A DNA stretch of 38,586 nucleotides, taken from the NCBI GenBank assembly GCA_021199335.1, contig JAJQIG010000042.1, forward strand, positions 1 to 38,586, read 5' to 3'. Positions 8,120 through 15,852 of the stretch are shown in pieces. Made by a program: the position numbers and the translations under genes. Source of the DNA: Oscillospiraceae bacterium (GTDB lineage: Bacteria; Bacillota; Clostridia; Oscillospirales; Ruminococcaceae). How positions within the stretch are numbered: the first letter of the stretch is position 1; each line of letters begins with the position of its first letter. The notes beneath the pieces are model-generated. The model saw only the letters and a program-made list of their open reading frames with translations. It was not told where the DNA came from and searched no databases.

Positions 8120-9760
8120 TCATTCTCGGCTTTGGGTTAGGTCAATTTCCCTTACCCTGCTCCTAACCTCAAGCACAAACGGGGGCGAAACAGACAACTC
8201 GTCCACTCCCATTTTAAGCCATTGCTCGGTAAGCTCCGTATCTGCGCCAAGCTCGCCGCAGATTCCTATCCATTTTCCGTGCTTGTGCGCAGACTTCGCA
8301 GCATATTTAATCAGCCTTAGAACAGCCTCATGGTGAGTATTGCAGAAGCGTTCGAGCTTTGGGTTCTGCCTGTCAACCGCAAGGGTATACTGAATAAGGT
8401 CATTCGTTCCTACGCTGAAAAAGTCAACCTCGGGCGCAAGAATATCGCTTATTACGGCGGCGGCGGGGGTTTCTATCATTATTCCTATTTCAACATTATC
8501 GGAATATTCCAGCCCCTCCGATTTAAGCTCCTTTTTTACCTCCTCAAGAATTGATTTTATTTCCTTTACCTCATCAAGGGAGGTTATCATCGGGAACATT
8601 ATGGCAAGCCTGCCGTAAACGGATGCCCTCATCAGCGCCCTGAGCTGGGTTTTGAAAACATCCTGCCTTGTAAGGCAAATCCTTATTGCCCTATAACCCA
8701 GGGCGGGATTATCCTCCTTATCAAGTCCGAAATAGCCAATTTGCTTATCCGCTCCGATGTCCATTGTTCTTATAACAACCTTTTTCCCCGCCATACTTTC
8801 AAGAACCTTTTTGTATGCGGAAAACTGAACCTGCTCATCGGGATAATCCTCGCTCTCAAGGTACAAAAACTCGCTTCGGAAAAGCCCTATTCCCCCCGCG
8901 TCATTGACAAGCGCCGCACCTATATCCCCCGTGCCGCTTATATTGGCGAAAATATCTATCCTTGCGCCGTCAAGAGTAACGTTATCCTTCCCCTTGAGCG
9001 ACTGCAAAAGCTCCTTTTTCCTCCGAGCCTCCTCCTGCTTTTCCGTAAGCATATGGAGGGTTTCCGCATCGGGGTCAATGTAAACAATGCCTGTAAAGCC
9101 ATCAACCGCCGCAATTTTTCCGTCAAGGGATTCATCCAGCTCTTCGCCTGCGCCTATAACGGCGGGGATGTTCATTGTCCGTGCAAGAATTGCAGTATGT
9201 GAACTTGACGAGCCGTATTTTGTAACAAAGGCAAGCACCTTATCCTTGTCAAGAGTAACCGTTTCGCTTGGGGTAAGGTCGTCCGAGCATATGATGAATT
9301 CCCCATTGGAATTATCGCTGAATTCCTCATCGCCGTTAAGGCATCTTATAACCCTGTTGGAAATATCCCTTACATCGACAGCCCTTGCCTTCATATATTC
9401 ATCGTCCATAGAGGAGAACATTTCCGCAAAATTATCGGCAGTAACGGCTGCGGCATATTCCGCATTCACCTGTTGGCTTTCGATTATATTCATTACCGAT
9501 TCGTTGTAGTCCTCATCCTCAAGCATCATTTTATGGATTTCGAAAATGCTTGCATTTGCCTCCCCAACCTCCCGAAGCGCCTTTTCATAAAGGGAGTCCA
9601 GCTGGGAAACAGCGGCTTGCTTTGCTTTCTCAAAGCGTAATTTTTCCTTGTCGGGATTCTCCGACTTTTCCCTTGTAACCTTTGCATCCCTGCGCTTGTA
9701 AAAGGCGATTTTCCCGATTGCAACCGCGCCAAACACACCTTTTCCTCGGATAACCTTCAT
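8120..9760 (-). CDS. ptsI: PTS enzyme I (phosphoenolpyruvate-protein phosphotransferase)
   Basis: This 546-aa cytosolic enzyme takes phosphate from PEP and passes it to HPr, the first step of all PTS sugar uptake. The active-site histidine is His188 in GSSSSHTAILARTMNIPAVIG. The C-terminal PEP-binding barrel carries RSEFLYLE, the MIETPAA segment and Cys501 in GICGELGAD. The length is slightly below the usual 570-575 aa but all domains are present. The start is the ATG at 9760, just after GGAGGCGCAAT; the longer frame would overlap ptsH. It lies 22 nt after ptsH, a standard ptsH-ptsI operon. Confidence 0.95.
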   Translation of the reverse strand: MKVIRGKGVFGAVAIGKIAFYKRRDAKVTREKSENPDKEKLRFEKAKQAAVSQLDSLYEKALREVGEANASIFEIHKMMLEDEDYNESVMNIIESQQVNAEYAAAVTADNFAEMFSSMDDEYMKARAVDVRDISNRVIRCLNGDEEFSDNSNGEFIICSDDLTPSETVTLDKDKVLAFVTKYGSSSSHTAILARTMNIPAVIGAGEELDESLDGKIAAVDGFTGIVYIDPDAETLHMLTEKQEEARRKKELLQSLKGKDNVTLDGARIDIFANISGTGDIGAALVNDAGGIGLFRSEFLYLESEDYPDEQVQFSAYKKVLESMAGKKVVIRTMDIGADKQIGYFGLDKEDNPALGYRAIRICLTRQDVFKTQLRALMRASVYGRLAIMFPMITSLDEVKEIKSILEEVKKELKSEGLEYSDNVEIGIMIETPAAAVISDILAPEVDFFSVGTNDLIQYTLAVDRQNPKLERFCNTHHEAVLRLIKYAAKSAHKHGKWIGICGELGADTELTEQWLKMGVDELSVSPPFVLEVRSRVREIDLTQSRE

Positions 9761-9782
9761 ATTGCGCCTCCTTAATGCAAAA

Positions 9783-10040
9783 TCAAAGATTTGATGAAAC
9801 GAAGTTTTCAAGCTCCCGAACGGCGGCATCCTCATCTGCGCCGTCACAGGAAACGGTGATTTCATCTCCGCATTTTACCGCAAGCCCCATAAGGGCAAAA
9901 AGCCTTTTTGCATCGGCGGATTTGCCGCCCTTTGTAATTTTTATTCCGCAGCCGAATTTTGCCGCTTCCTTGACCAAAAGTCCCGCAGGGCGGGCATGAA
10001 TACCAAGCTCGTCTTTAACTTTATAAGTAAATTCCTTCAT
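9783..10040 (-). CDS. ptsH: PTS phosphocarrier HPr
   Basis: This 85-aa protein carries phosphate from enzyme I to the sugar-specific EIIA domains. The active-site His15 lies in ELGIHARPAG. By memory-based ungapped alignment with Bacillus subtilis HPr, position 46, normally the serine phosphorylated by HPr kinase, is Arg here (KRLFALMGL instead of KSIMGVMSL). The protein should therefore work in sugar transport but not as the classic CcpA co-repressor. The ATG follows TTGGAGGAA. A frame starting nine residues earlier is open but lacks a ribosome site. Confidence 0.93.
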   Translation of the reverse strand: MKEFTYKVKDELGIHARPAGLLVKEAAKFGCGIKITKGGKSADAKRLFALMGLAVKCGDEITVSCDGADEDAAVRELENFVSSNL

Positions 10041-10112
10041 AACAAATTCCTCCAAATTATCTTTCACAGAGCCAACGCTTCAGAGCAATGCCATAGTTTC
10101 GACTTTATTACA

Positions 10113-10141
10113 ATTATAGTACAAAAAAGCCCTTTTGTCCA
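10113..10141 (-). promoter_or_regulatory. ptsHI promoter
   Basis: Read on the minus strand: the -35 box TGGACA (10141-10136), a 17-nt spacer and a perfect TATAAT (10118-10113). It lies about 70 nt upstream of the ptsH start. An inverted repeat AAAAGCCC (10125-10132) / GGGCTTTT (10153-10160) overlaps the spacer and could be an operator. Confidence 0.75.
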
Positions 10142-10348
10142 GCAAAAAGCGAGGGCTTTTCAATTAAGACTTGTTTTGCCCATAACTGCATTATATCCCG
10201 AAACAGCCATATTATTCTTTATAATAAAATTCGCTTAATGCTCCCGAACGCAGAAGCATTAAAATGTCCAATTTTTATGTAATTTTTTCATTGAATTTAT
10301 GAAATCTTGCGAAAATGTATTTTTTCAAAAAATTTTTTGAAAAAACCC

Positions 10349-10378
10349 TTGACATTATCCCCGCCGATAAGTTATACT
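10349..10378 (+). promoter_or_regulatory. rpmH promoter
   Basis: A perfect TTGACA (10349-10354), an 18-nt spacer and TATACT (10373-10378) follow an A/T-rich upstream stretch that resembles an UP element. The transcript would begin near 10385 and have a leader of about 240 nt. Confidence 0.8.
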
Positions 10379-10384
10379 ATAACA

Positions 10385-10620
10385 TTGATAGGGTGTGTCT
10401 ACCCCTTGCTTGTTATGCCTTTTTGAGCATAATTGTCATTTCGTCTGTTAAGGCGCAGCTTTAACAAGCTCGTCAAAAATGTCAGTTTGGCATTTTTATG
10501 GGCATTCAAGGGGGATTGCAGCCCCACTGAATGCGAGGATGAATTCCGCCGCCATGCTCATTAGGATGGGCGGCTCAAGCTGAGTTTAAGGCGGGGCTCA
10601 TCAGCAGTTATAAAAGGAGG
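10385..10620 (+). other. Long structured rpmH 5' leader
   Basis: This region lacks an ORF but is dense in potential stems. Examples are TTATGC/GCATAA (10413-10432), AAAAATGTC/GGCATTTTT (10475-10497, ending in a T run like a weak terminator), GCATTCA + GGGG / CCCC + TGAATGC (10502-10534), and CCGCC.CAT/ATGGGCGG (10546-10573). It may be a regulatory leader of ribosomal protein L34, but I do not recognise a known class. Confidence 0.4.
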
Positions 10621-10628
10621 AGAAATCA

Positions 10629-10763
10629 ATGAAGAGAACTTATCAGCCTAAAAAGCTCCAGAGAAAGAAAGAACATGGCTTTATGAAAAGAATGTCTACA
10701 AGAAACGGCCGTAAGGTGCTTGCAAGAAGACGTGCAAGAGGCAGAAAAAGACTTTCTTATTAA
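10629..10763 (+). CDS. rpmH: 50S ribosomal protein L34
   Basis: This is a 44-aa, strongly basic protein ([22 protein letters not shown]...GRKRLSY). The sequence matches the L34 family throughout, including the MKRTYQP start, the HGF motif and the [10 protein letters not shown] ending. It is a component of the large ribosomal subunit. The ATG follows AAAGGAGGAG. It opens the conserved rpmH-rnpA-yidD-yidC cluster, although a strong hairpin terminator lies between it and rnpA. Confidence 0.98.
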   Translation: MKRTYQPKKLQRKKEHGFMKRMSTRNGRKVLARRRARGRKRLSY

Positions 10764-10806
10764 GCTGAACGCCGTGCTTTCGCTGTGACAGCTGTGGAGC
10801 TGCGTC

Positions 10807-10839
10807 GCCAAGGCAGGACGTGCCAAGGCAGGACGTGCC
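10807..10839 (+). repeat. 15-bp tandem repeat after rpmH
   Basis: Two exact copies of GCCAAGGCAGGACGT (10807-10821, 10822-10836) are followed by a third GCC. The unit lies between rpmH and its terminator. Confidence 0.8.
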
Positions 10840-10853
10840 TGAGAATTTATGGG

Positions 10854-10893
10854 CCACAATTCGGGGATGCGCCCCTTTTGTGGTCTTTTTCTT
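10854..10893 (+). terminator. Terminator/attenuator between rpmH and rnpA
   Basis: The stem CCACAA + GGGG (10854-10866) pairs with CCCC + TTGTGG (10872-10883) and is followed by TCTTTTTCTTT. This would end or reduce transcription between L34 and RNase P protein. Confidence 0.8.
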
Positions 10894-10967
10894 TAGGGTA
10901 AGCGGCGCGTTTATTTGCAATTGCCGCCGCATTGAAAGAGGCTGTTTTATTCATTTGATGCGTTTTT

Positions 10968-11342
10968 ATGATTTATACAATAAAAATGAAAGAAAATAAG
11001 GACTTTGTAAGTCTTTTTAAAAAGGGCAGATTTATCTGCTGCCGTGCCTGCGTGGTTTATTTCAGGAAAAACGGCAGAGGCTGCAACAGGCTTGGAATTT
11101 CTACAGGGAAGAAAACGGGCAACGCCGTTATGCGCAGCAGATGCAGAAGAATCATCAGACAAGCCTATCGGGAAAATGAGAGCCTTTTCCCAAAGGGATA
11201 TGACATCGTCATTGTTTCCCGCCCTTATACCTGTCGGTGCAAATCCACCGAAATCAGCAGACTTTTCAGGGATAAGGTTATACCTCAAATAAAAAATCCC
11301 CCGACCGATAATAAAGCTAAAAGGGATAAAAATAAACAATAA
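10968..11342 (+). CDS. rnpA: Ribonuclease P protein component
   Basis: This 124-aa basic protein binds RNase P RNA and helps it cut the 5' leader from pre-tRNA. The family signature is visible as NRLGISTGKKTGNAVMRSRCRRIIRQAYR (about residues 40-68), the RNR-type RNA-binding helix. The chosen ATG gives the usual MxxTxxLKENxDF opening, but its ribosome site is weak; a second ATG six codons later is possible. It follows rpmH after a terminator hairpin and sits 45 nt before yidD. The C-terminal tail is lysine-rich. Confidence 0.93.
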   Translation: MIYTIKMKENKDFVSLFKKGRFICCRACVVYFRKNGRGCNRLGISTGKKTGNAVMRSRCRRIIRQAYRENESLFPKGYDIVIVSRPYTCRCKSTEISRLFRDKVIPQIKNPPTDNKAKRDKNKQ

Positions 11343-11387
11343 GTATTATTTTACGGTAAAATTGCAAACCGTATTTACAAACATAAT

Positions 11388-11675
11388 ATGAGATATATTC
11401 TGTCGTTAATTGTAAAGTTTTACAGGAGGTTCATCTCGCCGATGAAACCGCCATGCTGCAAATATTATCCAACCTGTTCAACCTATGCCTTAAAGGCTTT
11501 GGAAAAGCATGGAGCGGTGAAGGGCTCGATTCTTGCGATATGGAGGCTTATGCGGTGCAATCCGTACAGCCTTGGCGGAGTTGACCATGTTCCCGATAAA
11601 TTCTTTTTATACACGCTGAAAAGCCGTGAGAAACGGCGAATGAAGGACGAATATAATTATACCGGACCGCAGTAG
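11388..11675 (+). CDS. yidD: Membrane protein insertion efficiency factor YidD
   Basis: This 95-aa protein has the family hallmarks: an amphipathic N-terminus (LIVKFYRRFISPMKPPCCKYYPTCSTYALKALEKHG) with conserved cysteines, and RLMRCNPYSLGGVDHVP. Members associate with the inner membrane and help YidC insert proteins. Its position between rnpA and yidC is the standard one. Confidence 0.95.
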   Translation: MRYILSLIVKFYRRFISPMKPPCCKYYPTCSTYALKALEKHGAVKGSILAIWRLMRCNPYSLGGVDHVPDKFFLYTLKSREKRRMKDEYNYTGPQ

Positions 11676-11722
11676 CCATACGGTTTGGTATACTTAACAT
11701 ACTTGAATTTTTGGAGGTTAAA

Positions 11723-12901
11723 ATGAGTATTATAAGCCAGATAATCGGTTATCCTCTCGGCTGGATAATGTGGCTCATTTATCAGATTTGCCATAACTAT
11801 GTTTTTTCTATCGTTATTTTTACGCTTATTACAAAGATTATTATGTTACCCCTATCCTTAAAAACACAGAAATCCACGGCGTCTATGCAGGCGCTTCAGC
11901 CAAAGCTCGAAAAGCTTAAAAAGCAGTATGCCAATAATCAGGAAAAATATAACGAGGAAACAATGAAGCTCTACAGCGAAGAGGGCATAAACCCTATGGC
12001 TTCATGCTGGCCCACGCTGATACAGTTCCCTATCCTCTACGGTATTTTCGATGTTGTTTACCGCCCGATTACCCATATTATAAGAATCGATTCGGATATA
12101 ATTGACGCCGCAAAGGAAATTGTACTTAACAGCACAACCTACGGCGCGGAAAAGCACTTCCAGATTCGTCCCGAAATGTATATTGTTCAGGCTGTAAATG
12201 ACCCGCAGTATGTAAGCCTTTTTGCCGACAGCAAATTTTCCGAGCTTGTTGAAAAGGTCCGGGACTTTGCCGCGCACAGTACGCTTTTTGGCGTTGATAT
12301 GAGCCTTACGCCAACGCTTTCACCCGATGTTTGGAATAAATCGGCGATTGTTCTCGCCATGATTCCGCTTCTTTCCGGCGTATTCCAGGTTATAATGTCC
12401 GTTTATTCGCAAAGGCGTCAGAAGAAGATGAACCCCGGCGCATCCTCGCAAGCATCGGGAATGAACTTCATGTTCTATGTTATGCCGGTTATTTCTGTAT
12501 GGATTGCTTTCAGCTATCCCGCAGCTATCGGTTTTTACTGGGCATCCTCATCCTTCTTCTCCCTTGTTCAGCAGATTATACTCAACAAGTTTTATACCCC
12601 CGAGTATGTCGCAAAGGTTATCGAAAAGGATAAGCGCAAACGCAAGAATAAGAAAAAGCAAGGCGTGATGGAACGCTATCAGCAGCTGCTTGCCGAACAG
12701 CAGGGCACCCAAAACGGCGGCTCCCGCAAAAATACAATTACTGCGGCCGCAAGGGTTTCCGACGACGATGACGATGGAAACACCGAGGTTAAACTTTCAA
12801 AATCCAAGCAAAAGGAATATGAGCGTATGCTTATAAGAGAAGCGCGGCGCAGGCAGGCTGAAAAATACGGCGACGAATTTATTGACGATGATGATGATTA
12901 A
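11723..12901 (+). CDS. yidC: YidC/Oxa1 family membrane insertase
   Basis: This 392-aa insertase places and folds membrane proteins with or without SecYEG. Hydrophobic spans are visible near residues 10-45, 85-110, 210-230, 245-270 and 275-295. The cytoplasmic hairpin after the first span (QKSTASMQALQPKLEKLKKQY, EEGINPMASCWPTLIQFPIL) is conserved. The groove position usually held by Arg appears to be Lys (TLITKIIMLPL). There is no signal peptide or lipobox, unlike many Gram-positive homologues. The C-terminus is a long charged tail with basic runs and two Asp-rich stretches. The ATG follows TTTGGAGG; a TTG 12 nt upstream was rejected. Confidence 0.93.
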   Translation: MSIISQIIGYPLGWIMWLIYQICHNYVFSIVIFTLITKIIMLPLSLKTQKSTASMQALQPKLEKLKKQYANNQEKYNEETMKLYSEEGINPMASCWPTLIQFPILYGIFDVVYRPITHIIRIDSDIIDAAKEIVLNSTTYGAEKHFQIRPEMYIVQAVNDPQYVSLFADSKFSELVEKVRDFAAHSTLFGVDMSLTPTLSPDVWNKSAIVLAMIPLLSGVFQVIMSVYSQRRQKKMNPGASSQASGMNFMFYVMPVISVWIAFSYPAAIGFYWASSSFFSLVQQIILNKFYTPEYVAKVIEKDKRKRKNKKKQGVMERYQQLLAEQQGTQNGGSRKNTITAAARVSDDDDDGNTEVKLSKSKQKEYERMLIREARRRQAEKYGDEFIDDDDD

Positions 12902-12998
12902 AGGAAAAAACGGCAAAATACCATTGCCGTTAAGATATTTGATTTATGCGGGAACGGCAGCATAAACGGTCATTATTTACACGAAGGGAGCAAAATCA

Positions 12999-13811
12999 AT
13001 GAAACAGGTTTTTACGGCTAAGTCCATAGATGAAGCAAAGGCTATGGCAGCGAAGGAATTTGGCGCAGAGGAAAGCAGGATAACTTTCAATGTAATTGAA
13101 GAACCGAAAAAGGGTCTTTTCGGAAAGGTTAAGGGTGAAGCGAAGGTCGAAGCCGAATATGAACCCTCAAAGGCAGAAATTGCGGCGGATTATATAAGAG
13201 CCATTCTTACAAATATGGGCATCGATCCCTCTCTTAACGTTACCGAAAACGAGGACGAAGTTGCTATAGAAATCCTCGGGGATACAACGGGAACCATTAT
13301 CGGCAGAAGAGGAGAAACCCTTGACGCTATACAGTACCTTGCATCCATGACCGCCAACAAGGGCAACAAGGAATATTATAGGGTAAGCGTTGATTCATGC
13401 GGCTACCGTGAAAAAAGAAAGGCTATACTTGAGGACCTTGCGACAAAAATTTCAAAGACCGTTATCAGGACAGGCAGAACCTCCACCCTTGAACCCATGA
13501 ATCCCTACGAAAGAAGAATTATCCATTCCACAGTTGCAAATATTGAGGGCGTTACCTCCAAAAGCATTGGCGAGGAGCCTTACAGAAAGGTCGTTATTTC
13601 CTCAACAAATCCCCGCCCGAAAAAGGACGGCGGAAAGGGCGGTTATAACAAGGGCGGCTACAAGGGCGGAAGAAACAACGGCAAACGTCCGAGCGGCGCT
13701 TCCCGCTCCCTTGACAGCATGATGCAGACATCCTTTGAAAAGGAATACAAAAAGCCCAAGCCTGAGGACGACCTTATTTCAGGCGACCTTTACGGCAAGA
13801 TTGATATTTAA
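12999..13811 (+). CDS. jag: Jag/KhpB RNA-binding protein
   Basis: This 270-aa protein has the Jag order: Jag_N (residues 1 to about 50, with the KKGLFGKVKGEAKVEA motif), a KH domain (about 65-145, GRRGETLDAIQYL), and an R3H domain (about 145-205, NPYERRIIHSTVANIEGVTSKSIGEEPYRKVVI). Homologues bind RNA and influence cell division and elongation; the gene is commonly next to yidC as here. A Gly/Lys/Arg-rich linker (KGGYNKGGYKGGRNNGKR) and an acidic tail extend beyond R3H. The ATG follows GAAGGGAGC. Confidence 0.93.
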   Translation: MKQVFTAKSIDEAKAMAAKEFGAEESRITFNVIEEPKKGLFGKVKGEAKVEAEYEPSKAEIAADYIRAILTNMGIDPSLNVTENEDEVAIEILGDTTGTIIGRRGETLDAIQYLASMTANKGNKEYYRVSVDSCGYREKRKAILEDLATKISKTVIRTGRTSTLEPMNPYERRIIHSTVANIEGVTSKSIGEEPYRKVVISSTNPRPKKDGGKGGYNKGGYKGGRNNGKRPSGASRSLDSMMQTSFEKEYKKPKPEDDLISGDLYGKIDI

Positions 13812-13835
13812 AACATATTTAAGTCGAAATTTTAT

Positions 13836-13878
13836 GGCGGCATTGCACTGCATTTGATGGGTGCAGTGCCGCCTTTTG
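13836..13878 (+). terminator. Terminator after jag
   Basis: GGCGG...CACTGCA (13836-13852) pairs with TGCAGTG-CCGCC (13862-13873) with a small bulge, followed by TTTTG. It lies in the 92-nt gap before mnmE. Confidence 0.6.
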
Positions 13879-13903
13879 TACAACAAAGGCATGGTGAGAT
13901 TCA

Positions 13904-15268
13904 ATGAATACAATTGCGGCTATTTCAACCCCCAGAGGCGCAGGGGGAATTTCTGTTATAAGAATATCGGGCGAAGATGCTTTCGCTATTGCGGATAAAA
14001 TCTTTTCCCCCATTTCAACAAAGCTTGCTCCGTCACAAATGAACGGTTATACCTGCGCTTACGGCAAAATTATCGCCGATAAGGAATACTATGACGATTG
14101 CATTCTTACGGTTTTCAAAGCGCCAAAATCCTACACCGGTGAAAATGTCGCCGAAATTTCCTGCCACGGCGGTATTGCTGTAACGGAAAGCATTTTACAG
14201 CTTATTTATTCCAAGGGTGCTTCTCCTGCGGGGGCGGGAGAATTTACAAAACGTGCATTTTTAAACGGAAAGATGAATCTTATTCAGGCGGAGGCGGTTA
14301 TGGACATTATCTCCGCCGAGGGAAAAGCAAGCCTTCGATGCGCTGCGGCGCTTCGTGAGGGCGCACTTTTTTCGAGGATAAATGCCGTTTCTGTAAAGCT
14401 CATTCACTTGCTGGGTGAAATTGGAGCGTGGGTTGACTACCCCGAGGAGAATATACCTGAGGTTGACAGCCATGCAATGACCGAAACGCTCTCCCTTGCC
14501 GCTGATGAGCTTGAAAAGATTCTCGCCGACTATGACTGCGGAAGAATTATACGTGAAGGCATTGATACGGCAATTGTCGGCAAGCCAAATGTTGGCAAAA
14601 GCACCCTTATGAACCTCTTAAGCGGCTGCGAACGAAGCATTGTTACCGACATCGCGGGAACTACCCGAGATATTGTTGAGGAATCGGTTCGGCTTGGAGA
14701 TATTGTTCTGCGGCTTTCGGACACGGCGGGAATCCGTGACACCGAGGATATTGTTGAAGGCTTTGGCGTAAAAAAAGCGCAGAATAAAATCGATTCAGCC
14801 GATTTCATTCTTGCGGTTTTCGATAATTCCGAGCCGCTAACGGCTGAGGATATCGAAATTGCCGACAGATGCGCCGAGAGAAACGCCGCAGCCGTTATTA
14901 ACAAAACCGACAAGGAAACTCTGCTTGATACCGCCTATATCGAAAGCCGATTCAGGAATACTATTTACATCTCCGCAGGCAATGGCGACGGCTTAACTCA
15001 GCTACAGAACGTATTATCAGATATATTTAAAACAAACAGTATAGATTTTAATAAAGGCATACTTGCCAACGAACGTCAAAGAGGCTGCGTAAGGTTTGCA
15101 TTAAAGGCGCTTAATGAAAGCATTGCCGCACTTGAACAGGGTTATACTCTCGATGCGGTAAATATACTCATTGACGATGCGGAAAACAGTCTTCTTGAGC
15201 TTACAGGCGAAAGAACCTCGGAGGCTGTTGTTAACGAAGTATTTTCACATTTTTGCGTTGGAAAATAG
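13904..15268 (+). CDS. mnmE: tRNA modification GTPase MnmE
   Basis: This 454-aa GTPase works with MnmG to install the 5-carboxymethylaminomethyl-type modification on U34 of certain tRNAs. Domain order: an N-terminal folate-binding domain (MNTIAAISTPRGAGGISVIRISG), a helical domain, and an inserted G domain with GKPNVGKSTL, the switch region TDIAGTTRD, DTAG and NKTD. The C-terminal CVGK is the CxGK motif. The length matches the family. It lies upstream of mnmG, separated only by an acetyltransferase gene. Confidence 0.97.
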   Translation: MNTIAAISTPRGAGGISVIRISGEDAFAIADKIFSPISTKLAPSQMNGYTCAYGKIIADKEYYDDCILTVFKAPKSYTGENVAEISCHGGIAVTESILQLIYSKGASPAGAGEFTKRAFLNGKMNLIQAEAVMDIISAEGKASLRCAAALREGALFSRINAVSVKLIHLLGEIGAWVDYPEENIPEVDSHAMTETLSLAADELEKILADYDCGRIIREGIDTAIVGKPNVGKSTLMNLLSGCERSIVTDIAGTTRDIVEESVRLGDIVLRLSDTAGIRDTEDIVEGFGVKKAQNKIDSADFILAVFDNSEPLTAEDIEIADRCAERNAAAVINKTDKETLLDTAYIESRFRNTIYISAGNGDGLTQLQNVLSDIFKTNSIDFNKGILANERQRGCVRFALKALNESIAALEQGYTLDAVNILIDDAENSLLELTGERTSEAVVNEVFSHFCVGK

Positions 15269-15286
15269 CTGATTGGAGGGCAAAAA

Positions 15287-15832
15287 ATGCATATTACGTT
15301 AAAAAGAGTAAGCGCAAGGCTTGTCGAATATAAAAAAATAAAGGAGCTTTATAACTCCGCATTTCCGAGCGATGAGCGTGCGCCGTTTATGCTGCTTATG
15401 GCAAAGGCGGGCAAGGAAAATGTTGACTTTTGGTCAGTTTACGCCGATAAAAACTGGGTTGGGTTTGTTTATGTTGTTAATGACGGTGTTTTATCCTATG
15501 TTTTTTATCTTGCAATCAACGCTTCGGAGAGGGGCAGGGGCTACGGAAGCGCTGTGCTTCGAACTCTAAAGAGGCTTTATGACGGTCAAAAGCTTTTTCT
15601 TGCCCTTGAACAGCTTGATGAATCCGCCGAAAATTACACCGAACGGCTTAACCGCAGGCATTTCTATGAGAAAAACGGTTTATTGCCGATTGATGGCAGG
15701 ATTCGCGAGGGAAATGTTTATTACGACATTATGGGAATCGGCGGAACGGTCACTGCCGAGGATTATGGACATCTTATGGAATCCTACTGCGGCAAAATCC
15801 TAAAAAGGCTTTGCAAAATCGGAATAGTCTAA
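15287..15832 (+). CDS. GNAT-family N-acetyltransferase
   Basis: This 181-aa protein has a GNAT-like core: a substrate-side N-terminus (YNSAFPSDERAPFMLL), beta strands with YVVNDGVLSYVFYLAI, and an acetyl-CoA loop of the form RGRGYGSAVLRTLKR. A later block (RHFYEKNGLLPIDG) fits the C-terminal strand. The substrate is unknown. It is inserted between mnmE and mnmG, 18 nt after mnmE, an insertion into an otherwise conserved gene order. The ATG follows TTGGAGGG. Confidence 0.85.
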   Translation: MHITLKRVSARLVEYKKIKELYNSAFPSDERAPFMLLMAKAGKENVDFWSVYADKNWVGFVYVVNDGVLSYVFYLAINASERGRGYGSAVLRTLKRLYDGQKLFLALEQLDESAENYTERLNRRHFYEKNGLLPIDGRIREGNVYYDIMGIGGTVTAEDYGHLMESYCGKILKRLCKIGIV

Positions 15833-15852
15833 TTTAGTAAGGAAAATGTTTT

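Noticed and set aside
10260-10400. Possible oriC (AT-rich stretch with TTATCCCC)
   Set aside because: Only one weak partial match to the DnaA box TTATCCACA was seen, with no cluster; the A/T-rich tract is better explained as an rpmH promoter UP element.
12909-12931. Terminator between yidC and jag
   Set aside because: AACGGCAA/TTGCCGTT forms a small hairpin but no T run follows it.
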